From Cephalotus follicularis (taxonomy: Eukaryota > Streptophyta > Magnoliopsida > Oxalidales > Cephalotaceae), in NCBI GenBank assembly GCA_001972305.1, contig BDDD01001947.1, positions 62,001-126,000 of the forward strand: DNA of 64,000 nt, written 5' to 3'. Position 1 is the stretch's first letter; the number at the start of each line of letters is the position of its first letter. Position numbers and translations under genes: made by a program. Below, one piece after another: positions 45,788 through 57,482 of this stretch. The notes under the pieces were generated by a model that saw only the letters and a program-made list of their open reading frames with translations, was not told the origin of the DNA and did not search any database.

Positions 45788-46834
45788 TGATAGAGTAAAA
45801 ATCTGTTTATATTAAGAAGGACACGTGTCCTCCGAAGATTCGACCAGTTGTCTAGAAGGGTTTAGGAGCTCGCCAAAGGCCCTGCCGAGGAACGCTTACA
45901 TGGCGGAGGGCATCTTCCTCGGACCTAGAGCCGAGGACAACTTTTTTCTGAAGAGCTCATAATGAGACACCAGGGCCGAGGATCTTACTTGGGCTTCAGG
46001 TCAGAGGACCTCATCCAGGGTACCCGTGCCGAGGACCTCCCCTGCTGAGGAGTTACTTAAGGTACAGGTCAGAGGACCTCCATCAGGACACCAGTGCTAA
46101 GGACCTCCTCTACCCGAAGTGACTATTGGACATGAGACAGAGGACACACCCCCGTTACACAGATACCGAGGACTTTCTCCTCGGCGCTATCCAAAAGGAC
46201 CCATCCTCGGATGAAAGATGAAGGACCTGGCATCCTAAACGTACACCACTGAGGAAGCACCAGAAGACGAAAACTGAGGAGCGAAAGGGGATAGCAAGAG
46301 GCCCATGACCTCGGCAACAGTACCATAGTCCATTTCCTCGGCAGTCTTGCGACAGAGGACCTCCACTTTGTTTATGGGATGAGGGCATTAAATCCGCCTG
46401 ATTTCCTGGGATTCGTCCTTATCCAAATAACGAGGCAGTGTCATAACGAACTACCAACAAGGAAAGAGGCGAAGTATTTGGCGGAGATCAAGGGAAATGA
46501 CCGAGATTCTCGGCATTTCCTTAGGGGACAGTTACCACCTCCACATTTCACGCTCTAACGGTTACAGTTCAGCACTATAAATACCAGTTCGCAGTTTTAA
46601 CAAAGGTCAGTCATTTTTATATTGCAAAGAACCTTATACCCTCTGCACATTGTCTAACTTGAGCGTCGGAGTGTCCCCGGGAGAACAAACTCCTGGACCT
46701 TCCACCAGTTTGTTACTTTGTGCAGGAATCAGAGATCGACGTCTTCCTCCCAGACATTCTTTTTTAGCGTTTCTCTTAACAAATTAAAGTCCTCCACGTA
46801 GGATACTGTTGAGAGAATGATTTTTGCATCAACA
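45788..46834 (+). repeat. right LTR of element C, inverted relative to the inner LTR
   Basis: Plus-strand TGATAGAGTAAAAATCTG... to ...TTTTTGCATCAACA, 1047 bp, followed by TGTTA. TATA box TATAAATA at 46576-46583. Five GAGGACCTC-type 9-bp palindromes occur between 46004 and 46363. Close to the inner LTR, implying a recent insertion. Confidence 0.92.
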
Positions 46835-46839
46835 TGTTA

Positions 46840-48068
46840 CAACATTAAATTATATAAAGAAGTAAAAAAAAAATAAATTAAATGATGACTTTATCGATAG
46901 TGAAAAAAATCAATTAATAAAAAAACAAAACTAAAAAATAAATCAAACTTAAATTTTGGTAAGATCTACGCTTTACGTCACAAAGAGATTGCATAGTAAT
47001 TTCACTCCAAAATTTACTAAGTTGTATACGAAAAAAAATTCACTGATGAAGGAATCAAGTTGAGAAGTGTGGGTGTGTTATGTGTAAAGCAAAGTTAAAA
47101 ACCAAAAAATAATAAAGGGCAAAAAAGCTGATATGGAAAGATGAAAAAGGATAAACCACAATGACGTTTTGTGGTCTAAGGCTAAAGTTCATCATGAATA
47201 AAGATTGCCTCATTAATAGTATATTTATAATTTGTGGAACTCATTTTATTGCTTTCACAAAATCACTTTTTATAACTCACTATACTTTGTGGCTCAAGTA
47301 ATCAAACTTTTTATTATTATTATTATTATATAACCTTAAAGAGAAATATTCGATTTTATTATATGTGAATTCTAAGTGTCATGTATCTCAAAATTTAAAA
47401 TTCAAGATATGAATAAAAATTAATTAAGAAAATAAAACTAAAAAATGCATGTATGCATTTGAAGACATATAAAATGTAAAACTCCATTGATGAATTTTAA
47501 CCAGAAAAGGTCTGCATTATGAGGTATATATGCAATTAATAGCAGTGTTCGATAACAAAATGTTATAAGAAAATTTGTGGTGACATTATACTTAGAGCCA
47601 TTAGTGGTGACTTTTGAAACGGCAAAAGGCGTTTTCACATGTGCCATGCAAGTGATGCATGTGCATACTGTAACTAAAAAGCTGGTTCATTTGGAAATAT
47701 CATACTCAATTTGACATAAGACTTCAAAATTATGGGCTTCACTACATGTATTTTACTTAGTATACTTAACCTAATCAAGTGATTTACAATTAATATTTTT
47801 AAATTTAATCATTATATATGATATTTTATCCATATATATTACTCATACACATTTTAAATGAATCGGATATTCATAAATATTTTATTGAATATATTAATCT
47901 TTTATTGTCTATAAGTTAATTGTAAAATAATTAAAATTTTATATGTGTAAATGAAATAATTAGATATTTTTATTTGATATGAATTTGTGTGCATGATCTA
48001 GGCACATAAAACATCAAATTTAATGGTTCAATCCGAAAATTATTTTTCTCAAGTTATCTAATTATGAT
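46840..48068. other. AT-rich flank DNA, copy 1 of the duplication
   Basis: No gene recognised. A 69-codon frame at 47438-47647 is repeated identically at 49512-49721 because of the duplication and has no recognisable domain. A (TTA)n run lies at 47311-47327. Confidence 0.55.
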
Positions 48069-48073
48069 GAATA

Positions 48074-48420
48074 TGTCACGCCCGTACCCAGCCCTGCTGG
48101 AATTCGTCGTGCCCGCTACGAGGCCAAGCCTCCCATCAGAGACTCACCTCGTAGGTTCAGCAGAACAGAGATTCAGAAAAGCAATTTAAAACAGAAAATT
48201 CTTTAAAACAGAAAGAAAACAGAAAAGTTTCTTGAAAAACTTGAAAATAATTCTAACTCTTAAAATTTTACGAAAATCGGGCATGTAGTATTCGTTTATA
48301 GGACTATGCCCCCTGTAAAGAAAAACACACTCCCGAAGGAGGAAACAGTTTGTAATGGGCTCAGCCCTCAACAGACCACACTCCCGAAGGAGGAAACAGT
48401 TTATAACATGGGCTCATCCC
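48074..48420 (-). mobile_element. solo LTR fragment (first 347 bp), copy 1 of the duplication
   Basis: Starts TGTCACGCCCGTACCC after GAATA, as at 50148, and is cut at the duplication join. Confidence 0.85.
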
Positions 48421-48908
48421 TTGCGACAGAGGACCTCCACTTTGTTTATGGGATGAGGGCATTAAATCCGCCTGATTTCCTGGGATTCGTCCTTATCCAA
48501 ATAACGAGGCAGTGTCATAACGAACTACCAACAAGGAAAGAGGCGAAGTATTTGGCGGAGATCAAGGGAAATGACCGAGATTCTCGGCATTTCCTTAGGG
48601 GACAGTTACCACCTCCACATTTCACGCTCTAACGGTTACAGTTCAGCACTATAAATACCAGTTCGCAGTTTTAACAAAGGTCAGTCATTTTTATATTGCA
48701 AAGAACCTTATACCCTCTGCACATTGTCTAACTTGAGCGTCGGAGTGTCCCCGGGAGAACAAACTCCTGGACCTTCCACCAGTTTGTTACTTTGTGCAGG
48801 AATCAGAGATCGACGTCTTCCTCCCAGACATTCTTTTTTAGCGTTTCTCTTAACAAATTAAAGTCCTCCACGTAGGATACTGTTGAGAGAATGATTTTTG
48901 CATCAACA
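48421..48908 (+). repeat. element C LTR 3' part, copy 2 of the duplication
   Basis: Matches 46347-46834 throughout, including TATAAATA (48650-48657) and the end GCATCAACA followed by TGTTA. Confidence 0.92.
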
Positions 48909-48913
48909 TGTTA

Positions 48914-50142
48914 CAACATTAAATTATATAAAGAAGTAAAAAAAAAATAAATTAAATGATGACTTTATCGATAGTGAAAAAAATCAATTAATAAAAAAAC
49001 AAAACTAAAAAATAAATCAAACTTAAATTTTGGTAAGATCTACGCTTTACGTCACAAAGAGATTGCATAGTAATTTCACTCCAAAATTTACTAAGTTGTA
49101 TACGAAAAAAAATTCACTGATGAAGGAATCAAGTTGAGAAGTGTGGGTGTGTTATGTGTAAAGCAAAGTTAAAAACCAAAAAATAATAAAGGGCAAAAAA
49201 GCTGATATGGAAAGATGAAAAAGGATAAACCACAATGACGTTTTGTGGTCTAAGGCTAAAGTTCATCATGAATAAAGATTGCCTCATTAATAGTATATTT
49301 ATAATTTGTGGAACTCATTTTATTGCTTTCACAAAATCACTTTTTATAACTCACTATACTTTGTGGCTCAAGTAATCAAACTTTTTATTATTATTATTAT
49401 TATATAACCTTAAAGAGAAATATTCGATTTTATTATATGTGAATTCTAAGTGTCATGTATCTCAAAATTTAAAATTCAAGATATGAATAAAAATTAATTA
49501 AGAAAATAAAACTAAAAAATGCATGTATGCATTTGAAGACATATAAAATGTAAAACTCCATTGATGAATTTTAACCAGAAAAGGTCTGCATTATGAGGTA
49601 TATATGCAATTAATAGCAGTGTTCGATAACAAAATGTTATAAGAAAATTTGTGGTGACATTATACTTAGAGCCATTAGTGGTGACTTTTGAAACGGCAAA
49701 AGGCGTTTTCACATGTGCCATGCAAGTGATGCATGTGCATACTGTAACTAAAAAGCTGGTTCATTTGGAAATATCATACTCAATTTGACATAAGACTTCA
49801 AAATTATGGGCTTCACTACATGTATTTTACTTAGTATACTTAACCTAATCAAGTGATTTACAATTAATATTTTTAAATTTAATCATTATATATGATATTT
49901 TATCCATATATATTACTCATACACATTTTAAATGAATCGGATATTCATAAATATTTTATTGAATATATTAATCTTTTATTGTCTATAAGTTAATTGTAAA
50001 ATAATTAAAATTTTATATGTGTAAATGAAATAATTAGATATTTTTATTTGATATGAATTTGTGTGCATGATCTAGGCACATAAAACATCAAATTTAATGG
50101 TTCAATCCGAAAATTATTTTTCTCAAGTTATCTAATTATGAT
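48914..50142. other. AT-rich flank DNA, copy 2 of the duplication
   Basis: Same sequence as 46840-48068; no gene recognised. Confidence 0.55.
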
Positions 50143-50147
50143 GAATA

Positions 50148-52895
50148 TGTCACGCCCGTACCCAGCCCTGCTGGAATTCGTCGTGCCCGCTACGAGGCCA
50201 AGCCTCCCATCAGAGACTCACCTCGTAGGTTCAGCAGAACAGAGATTCAGAAAAGCAATTTAAAACAGAAAATTCTTTAAAACAGAAAGAAAACAGAAAA
50301 GTTTCTTGAAAAACTTGAAAATAATTCTAACTCTTAAAATTTTACGAAAATCGGGCATGTAGTATTCGTTTATAGGACTATGCCCCCTGTAAAGAAAAAC
50401 ACAATTGTAAAAACACACTCCCGAAGGAGGAAACAGTTTGTAATGGGCTCAGCCCTCAACAGACCACACTCCCGAAGGAGGAAACAGTTTATAACATGGG
50501 CTCATCCCTCAGCAGATCACAATTTAAACAGAAAACAAGTAATGGGTTGGGCTCTGCCTCAACCGTATTAACAAAACTTAAAACTTGAATAGGGTTCAAC
50601 CCTTTTTAAATGAAAACAGAACAGTTATATAAACATATAAGTAATGCAGGATTTAAAACATTTATGCAATAATGGTATGCATGTTTTGACTCTGGTAGCA
50701 TGCTCTTTATGTGGTCTCACCTCAGCAGACAGACAGACTCCAGCTGACAGAGCGCAGCAGACTAACCTGTCAGAACTAAAAACAGAAAACAGAGGAGAGG
50801 GTTAGTCCACAGGACTAGTGAGATGGAACAAAAGACTTTGCAGAGTTTTGCTCGCATATAAATATCTTTGCAGAAAAGATATACAAAAATGTAAAACAGC
50901 TAAAACAGAATCAAAATACAGCATCTGATTTATAAAACAAATATAAAATGACTTAAACAGAATATAAATCAAAACCGATTTAAAAACCGGTATTTCCATA
51001 AATCAGCAGAAAAACCCAGATCAGTTCTTTCAAACAGATTTAAATCCTCAGATTTTTCATACATATAAATGTAACAGAGTTTAAACATAATATATAGAGA
51101 TGCCATGTGTCTACTAGGTAAGGTCGACGCCTGGGCCCCGTCGGACCGAACGTCCAGCAGAAATAGTGACAAGGACACCGTCGTGTACAAGCATCAGCAG
51201 AAAGTCATACACGTGTAGACAAGCCTCTCATGGGCATCAGATACATATATAATACAATACCGAGATCACCATGCATCTAAACATATTTAACAGATTTCAG
51301 AAAACAGAATACAGAGACTCATCCGAGTCATCAAAACAGATAGAGGAAATCATTCTCCTCATCATATACAGATATACCAGAAAATAGTGTCATAGTATGA
51401 CTATAGCCGTGCGAGCATTTGAAAACAGTAAAAGAAAGTTCAGACATTAAAACTTAAACACATTTCAGAACAGAAACAGTTTCAGATTCATTCAGATACG
51501 GAAAACAAAACGTAAAACGTTTCAAACATTCAAACCATTAAAAGAAACTCCATAGTAAAAAGTTAAAGAACAGCGTTCCACTCACAGTACAGACGAGCGA
51601 GTCCCTCGACTAGTCGCCTCCATGGTCGACCTCAAAGGCAGGATCATCTGCCAGCAGACAGACAGACAACAGACCATCAGAACTCAGACAGACAACAGAC
51701 TACAGACATATCAGACTCAAACATGCTCAATGTCGTGCAATGCGTTAATGCAATGAAATGCGTGCAGATGTCAAAAAACTATAACCGATCAATCCGGTTA
51801 ACAGAACAGAAGTAACTTTCATTTAAACATCCGTTCGAAAACATTAAAGCTAGTCCAAAATCATTAAAGCTAGTCCAAAATCATTAAAGCTAGTCCAAGT
51901 GGTCGTCCAGGTTATCCAATTCGAGTCATATAAGCAATTTAAGTTCATATGCAGCAGAAACAGATACAGATTTACAGAAATCAGCGGAAAATAGAACTAA
52001 CGGAAAAGAGTTCAAAATTTACCGAAAGTTGATGAAACGGAGCACAGAGTCAGAATCTCGCAGCGCAACTGGAACGGATCATATCACGCGCGTCGCTGGT
52101 CAGCTGCAGAGGGCGCATCTGGAGCACTGGAAGCCGGGGAGAGTGGATCTGGGGCGCGTTGGGTCTGGCGGCGCCTCGTTTGGTCGGAATGGCCGCATTG
52201 ACCGCGGCTGTCCTTCGCCGGCGATCGACGTTCCCGACGTCGTCACGGGTCGAGGCCGGTCGGGTTCGCTTCCTCTCGATGCCAGGATGCCGAATATGTG
52301 GTTGCCTTGTCGAGCCGATCACCGGAGAGGGAGAAACGACGCCAAACAGTTCCGGGAGAGAGAAGACGTCGCGCACACCGGAGGAGACATCGGCCGGTGC
52401 AGGGGAGGGGCTCGGCGTGCTCGGGAGGACGAGGCGGTCCCGTTGGTACCCTCGCCGGCGTCAGATCGGCACTGACGCCTGCGCCAGAAGCATCGGCAGA
52501 GAGAGAGATGGGAGAGAGGAGAGAGAGCGGGAGAGATGAGAGAGAAAGCCCAAAATTTTTATAAAATTTTGCATTTTTCACATATATATATAATTTTCAC
52601 CATAACAGAAAGAGTTTTGTCCAGAATTTAATCGTTACGGGCAGAAATCGGATATTTAGGACATACCACTTGGGCTATTTTTCTGAAATCAGCAGCAGTT
52701 TCAGTAAAATATTGTTAAATTTACATAAAGGCAAATTAATTTCTTATGCAGAAAACCATCAGAATAAAATCGTAAAAATTTAAATAATACCATGATGCAT
52801 ATCATGAATGCCAGAAAACAGATTAACAGACCGACAGACAGACAGAAGCCACGTAGGCTCACAGACACAGACCGTACAAGGACACGGATGTCACA
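50148..52895 (-). mobile_element. solo LTR (chromovirus-like), full length
   Basis: Plus-strand ends TGTCACGCCCGTACC and ...ACACGGATGTCACA. 5-bp duplication GAATA at 50143-50147 and 52896-52900 (also at 48069-48073 in the duplicated copy). 2748 bp. It matches 41023-43254 over most of its length, with about 700 bp extra at about 50397-51105. It contains 'cactcccgaaggaggaaacagttt' direct repeats (50414, 50466) and many CAGA-rich segments. No coding region. Confidence 0.82.
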
Positions 52896-52900
52896 GAATA

Positions 52901-53747
52901 TGTACTTAAATTAAGTATAATGTGAAGGTATTTCCCTAAAACAATGTTGAGGGTAATAGAATTTAAAGAGTTAACATCATTGTGCCCCGTTATGTTTTTA
53001 TTGACCATCACGAGGACCCCAACTTTTCAAATTAATCATCATCACCTTTAATATCACATTCTATAATCAATTTAAATAAACTTTCACAAACGTCTTCATT
53101 AGGATCCCTTATTCTCATTGTCTTGAGCCTCTCAGTCAATTATTTAAACGGTGGAAGCAGAATTGACTATTTATCAAGAGCATATGGCCATAGATTTGGA
53201 CCATTTAGAGGACTTACAGTGTATGACAATGAAGACGTTAGTGAAAATTTATTTAAATTGATTACGAAATGTGATTTTAGTATAAAGGAATTCATATGAG
53301 ACAAACTCTAATAAAAAAGTTATGCTTCAAATCCAAACCTCGGTCAACCCCTCAATAAGGGTCCTATATCTCCTCCCAAGCCACAATCATATTTCAAGCA
53401 TGCCACATTTGCTATTTTGCATACCTTTAAACATCGGTGCTCCAGAGAGTTGGACGGAATCCAACTGAATCTCCGGTGATGAACAGTGTATGTCGTCATA
53501 AGGAGGCTGCTTCGAGCTTGTAGCGGCAAAGATGATGAAGCTTCTGAACGATGGTATGATTCCAATCACTATGTTGATGCCAAATTGTATTCGATTTTGT
53601 TAATACATGCTTGACTAATTTAATTGGTTAGATTGAATATTAAACGGAGATCCTAGGACATTGATTTTGGATATAGGATGCCAGTTAATCCTTGATTTGG
53701 AGTCTTGGTAGTTTTTGAAAAATTAAAATTATTCCGCATAGCATCCT
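52901..53747. other. intergenic DNA, no gene seen
   Basis: Short frames only, none with a recognisable product. Confidence 0.5.
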
Positions 53748-56700
53748 TGTAACACCCGAGTTTTTCCCCAAAATGTAATCTTATTATAAAATTAAGGAGA
53801 ATAGTGAAATTCCTGGCTTTGATGATGTTTTCCCTTTTGTTATGTCGGGTTTTGAAAGAGGAATAATTAGGAAATGTTCAAGGTATTTCGCATTTGAAGC
53901 CGCAATTATGTTGCTCAAAACGGCTAATAAAGTCTATTTCTAATGCGCGCTTGTAAGGCCCAGTGTTCGCATTTTTATTGCGATTATTTTGGTGGCCGTT
54001 TGGATAATTTCTGTCGTAATTCGCGGATTAATCAGGACCCAGACTTTAGTATTTTGCTGGTAAATACTAAGAGGAAGCCAAAAGATTAAAGGGAGAGAGA
54101 GAAGGCACGGGCGCTTCACGCACCCGTGCGAGAAAGAAGAATGAGGCAGGAGACACGTGAGAGAGAGAGAGACAGCGGGAGAGAACCAGGGAGAGAGAGC
54201 GTCGGAGACGATACCGGAGCAAGCCACCTGACCGGGAGAGGACGGCGAGCAACCCAGGCACGCCTACCGACGGTAAACTCTTCCCCCTTCTTCTCTTTTC
54301 TCTTTTCTTCTCTTCTTCCCAGCCACTTTGCGTGCCTCTGCCGTGCATTTTCTGACTCCGTTAGCATCGCGGATGGAGGGAGTTTTCATCTAGAAGGCCC
54401 GCTCTGTCCATTTTGACCACCGCTGAGACGTTTCTCGGCCGGAATTAGTTGACTGAGTCAACCCGGAGAGTCGACTCACTTCCGCCTGAGACCGTGCGTT
54501 TGGCACCGAGTCTCGGCGAGTCTTGGACAGTAGTGGGTAAAATTGATGGTTGTGTGGCGTTTTTGGGTGGTGGCCGAAGTGGTGGAAGTCGGATGAGTCG
54601 ACTCAGTGAGTCGCAACTCACTGCCGCCGGTGACACGACATTCAGCGCCGATTCACGGCGAGTCTTGAGCGGTTTTGAGTAGATCGCTCAATGTGGAACC
54701 TGTTTATGCATGTTTCACAAGCTGGGTGAGTTGGCCAGAATTTGACTGACGCTCCGGTGAGGGCAATGTTGGTTTATGTGCGTTGATCGTAATGGAAATG
54801 TATTGTATGTGCAATGAGCGAGTTGGTAATTTGGTTCGACAGTGAAGGGAAGTGATAATCGATAGTTGGCAGCAACTTGGAAATGTTCAGCAGTTGAACC
54901 TGCAGCTCGAATGTACTGTTGCTATTGTTAACAGAAACCATGTTCTGTTTTCATACACGTCAACACCTTTAGTGCAAACGACGACGACGCTTTAAGAACC
55001 AATGTAATGTTGACTTTGGAGGAGACCTGTAAAGCGGCGACGCTTCAATCTCAAACGTCAGCGCTTTAGCCTGCGTATCCGTTGAAGAACCTTTGACAAG
55101 CCCGTAAGCGGCGACGCTTCAAAGAAAAGCGTCGGCGCTTTGCCCTGCAGATCAGGGACATGTGTTATCATCTTAGGGGTGGAGAATATAGCACATGGAC
55201 AAGTGTCATGGAGAGAAAGAGGTTAAAGCAAAGCAAGGATTCCTAATCTTTTTCCAAAGTATTTTATGTTTGTAAGGATTCTGCTCTTTTCCTAAAGTAT
55301 CAAATATTCTGTTTTATTCTGCTATGTTTTGTATGTTTCAAAATTCTGTCAACTTATTGGCGAAAGACTATGTTCAAAATTATTTTTAAGTTTTCTCGAG
55401 AAATGATTATTTCTATATGAAATACCAGTTTTGGAAATGTTATGCAAAGCTGTTTTATGAATGCATTTGAGTTAATTACTCAAATGAAGAAAAATGTTTA
55501 CGAATTGTGAAAGAAATGTTTTACAATGTTGTTTATGAATGATTTGAGCTGATCACTCAAAGTATTAAGAAATGTTTTATGAAATGATGAAATGAATCAC
55601 CCTTGGATTGCGATCCAAGGGGAATGAATCCAAGATGTATTAATGTTAATGGAGCAAAGAGTGCTCACGGACATGCTTGTGATATAAGAATAGTAATCAG
55701 GGAGTGCACAATGCCCCGGTGAAGAGGTGATGAAAGGGTTCATTAAGTTTTTATGAAATGTTCTGATTCATGTGATATGATCAGAAAAAGTAAATGAATG
55801 TGAAATGTTCTGGTTTTACAAAATATACCAGAAAATGATTTTAATGATGTTTTCAAGTATGACTGTGATATATGCCAGAAGAATGTATGATTTGAAAAAC
55901 GTTTATGATTGTTTTCAAGTATGGCGGTGTTATACACCAAAAAATGAATGATTTTGGAAATATTCTGATTTTATGGAAATTATCAGAAAAATGGATTTCG
56001 ATGGTGAAATGTTCTGCTTTTATAAAACTAGAAGATGATTTTCAATAATGTTTTGAAATGTATGAATTGGAAACGTTTTGATAAAGATTATCAAAAACAA
56101 TGGATTTCGATAACGTTTTACGACTATGATTTTTACTGAGCTATTTGAGCTCACTCCTTTCAATGTTTTGTTTTCCAATAAAATTTTACAGGAAACGTCG
56201 AACGTGAAAGTGCGAGCTTTAGAGGAAGTTTGTAAACGAAATATCGGAAAGGAAGTATGTTATGCTATGAAGTTTTGTACTTAATGTCATGCGTTAATGT
56301 TTTTCCGCCATGTAATGTTTTATTATAGACGATATATAGATGTTAATGTATGGAAGTGAATGCTATAGTTATGATGTTTTTAAGTAAGATGATGATGTCA
56401 ACATTTATATAACGTACTTGAGAGTATGAGAAATTAATGGTACAGGTGAGCAATGAATATGCCTATTTTTATGATGTAATAAGTTTATGTTTTCCGCTGT
56501 AATGTTATATGCTAAGTGATGTACAAATGTAAAAGGTATTAGAAACGATCATGATAATGAGAATATGATGTTTTGAAACTTGGGTTTCAATGATGTAAGC
56601 AGATTGTGATCTTGTAAAGCTATTGAATATGATGTGATGTTTCAGCTGAGTAAGGATGTTAGGTTTTGAATCTAAGATAAAACTAATTATTGATTAAACG

Positions 56701-56911
56701 ACTTGACGGATAGTTGAAAATTATGAGAATTAATGGTATATGTTAGCATTAAGTAAGAGTGCTAAAAGATGTAATGATTCACCCACATAACGCTACCGAT
56801 CCTTGTAGTTCGCTTTGAGCAATTAACTGGCTCGGGTCGGAGAGGTTACAATCCTACGCCCAAAAATCGACCGGAAACCTAGCAGGTTTCCAATAACGGG
56901 GGTGTTAAAAA
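53748..56911 (+). mobile_element. solo-type LTR of a large gypsy element
   Basis: Begins TGTAACACCCGAGTTTTTCC and ends ...AACGGGGGTGTTAAAA near 56911, an approximate inverse of the start, as in Tekay-like LTRs (TGTAACACCC/GGGTGTTACA) with the last bases mutated. Flanks ATCCT (left) and AACCT (right) may be a damaged duplication. It contains GA-rich DNA (54100-54200), a GCGGCGACGCTT array (54976-55140) and no gag or pol. It directly abuts the Reina-like fragment. Confidence 0.6.
54976..55140. repeat. array of AAGCGNCGRCGCTT motifs
   Basis: Five related near-palindromic motifs at about 54980, 55032, 55053, 55106 and 55126, such as AAGCGGCGACGCTTC and AAGCGTCGGCGCTTT. Confidence 0.7.
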
Positions 56912-56914
56912 AAC

Positions 56915-57475
56915 CTATAAAAGAATCTTAGTCTCTTTTTATTTGCCTGGTCTAAAAAAGGATGTGCATACCTACATAGCACAATGCTTGGTCGGCCCCC
57001 AAACCAAGTATCTCACTACTACGGAGGCAGGTCTGCTACAACCACTGTCAATTCCTCACTAAGTTTGGCAGGACATCTCTATGGACTTCATCACAGGCTT
57101 ACCCAAGTCTTAAGGATTTTCTGTTATCATGGTGGTGGTGGATAGATCTTCCAAATATGCCCATTTTGGATCACTGCCAAAGGGTTTTAATGCCACTCAA
57201 TGTGCTCAACTGTTTGCTACGATGGCTGTCAAGCTCCATGGATTTCCTAGTTCAATTGTCACTGATCGAGACCCAATATTCCTTAGCAAATTCTGGAAAT
57301 ATTTATTTGCTCTCAGTGGTAACAAACTCAATCTAATGGACAAACAGAGGTTTCAGACAAGTGCCTTGAGCAATATCTCAGGAGCTTCGTTTTTGAGCAA
57401 CCAAAGTTGTGGCACAAGTTTTTACATTGGGTTGAATTGAGTTACAATACATTTCATCACACTGCCATTAATATG
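56915..57475 (+). pseudogene. chromovirus integrase
   Basis: Enters within the H2C2 region (YLPGLKKDVHTYIAQCLV), where the second cysteine position reads G. The core shows DISMDFITGLPKS with the first Asp, VVVDRSSKYAHF, and IVTDRDPIFLSKFWK with the second Asp. Stops occur near 57058 and 57110, and a frameshift near 57320 disrupts the Glu region. Confidence 0.85.
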
Positions 57476-57482
57476 TCACCAT

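Larger units (their letters stand above)
35879..46834. mobile_element. element C: Tat-type gypsy insertion with inverted LTRs, flanked by TGTTA
   Basis: Target duplication TGTTA at 35874-35878 and 46835-46839. Read right to left on the minus strand from 45787 it runs: aRNase H, integrase, 3' region (with antisense ORF and a solo LTR), purine tract, LTR (37401-36353), PBS, start of gag, and 49 bp of LTR 3' end (35927-35879). The right LTR (45788-46834) is on the opposite strand, with its 5' end joined directly to the RNase H coding sequence. Both outer borders are therefore LTR 3' ends. This is not the structure of a normal element; see findings. Confidence 0.85.
46347..50508 (+). repeat. tandem duplication, 2074-bp unit, two copies
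   Basis: Copy 1 is 46347-48420 and copy 2 is 48421-50508. Each holds the last 488 bp of element C's right LTR, TGTTA, about 1.23 kb of AT-rich flank and the first part of a solo LTR. They appear base-for-base the same except that copy 1 lacks 14 bp (after 48325) where copy 2 has the stretch between two AAAAACAC repeats. The join at 48420/48421 has at most 1-2 bp of microhomology. Confidence 0.92.

Noticed and set aside
47438-47647. 69-codon frame repeated exactly at 49512-49721
   Set aside because: The repetition is explained by the 2.07-kb duplication, and the product has no recognisable feature or context.
48074-52895. Mutator-type DNA transposon with an 8-bp GAATATGT duplication
   Set aside because: The shared TGT belongs to the element end; with TG..CA borders the duplication is 5 bp (GAATA), and the sister copy has AGTAT, so a solo LTR fits better.
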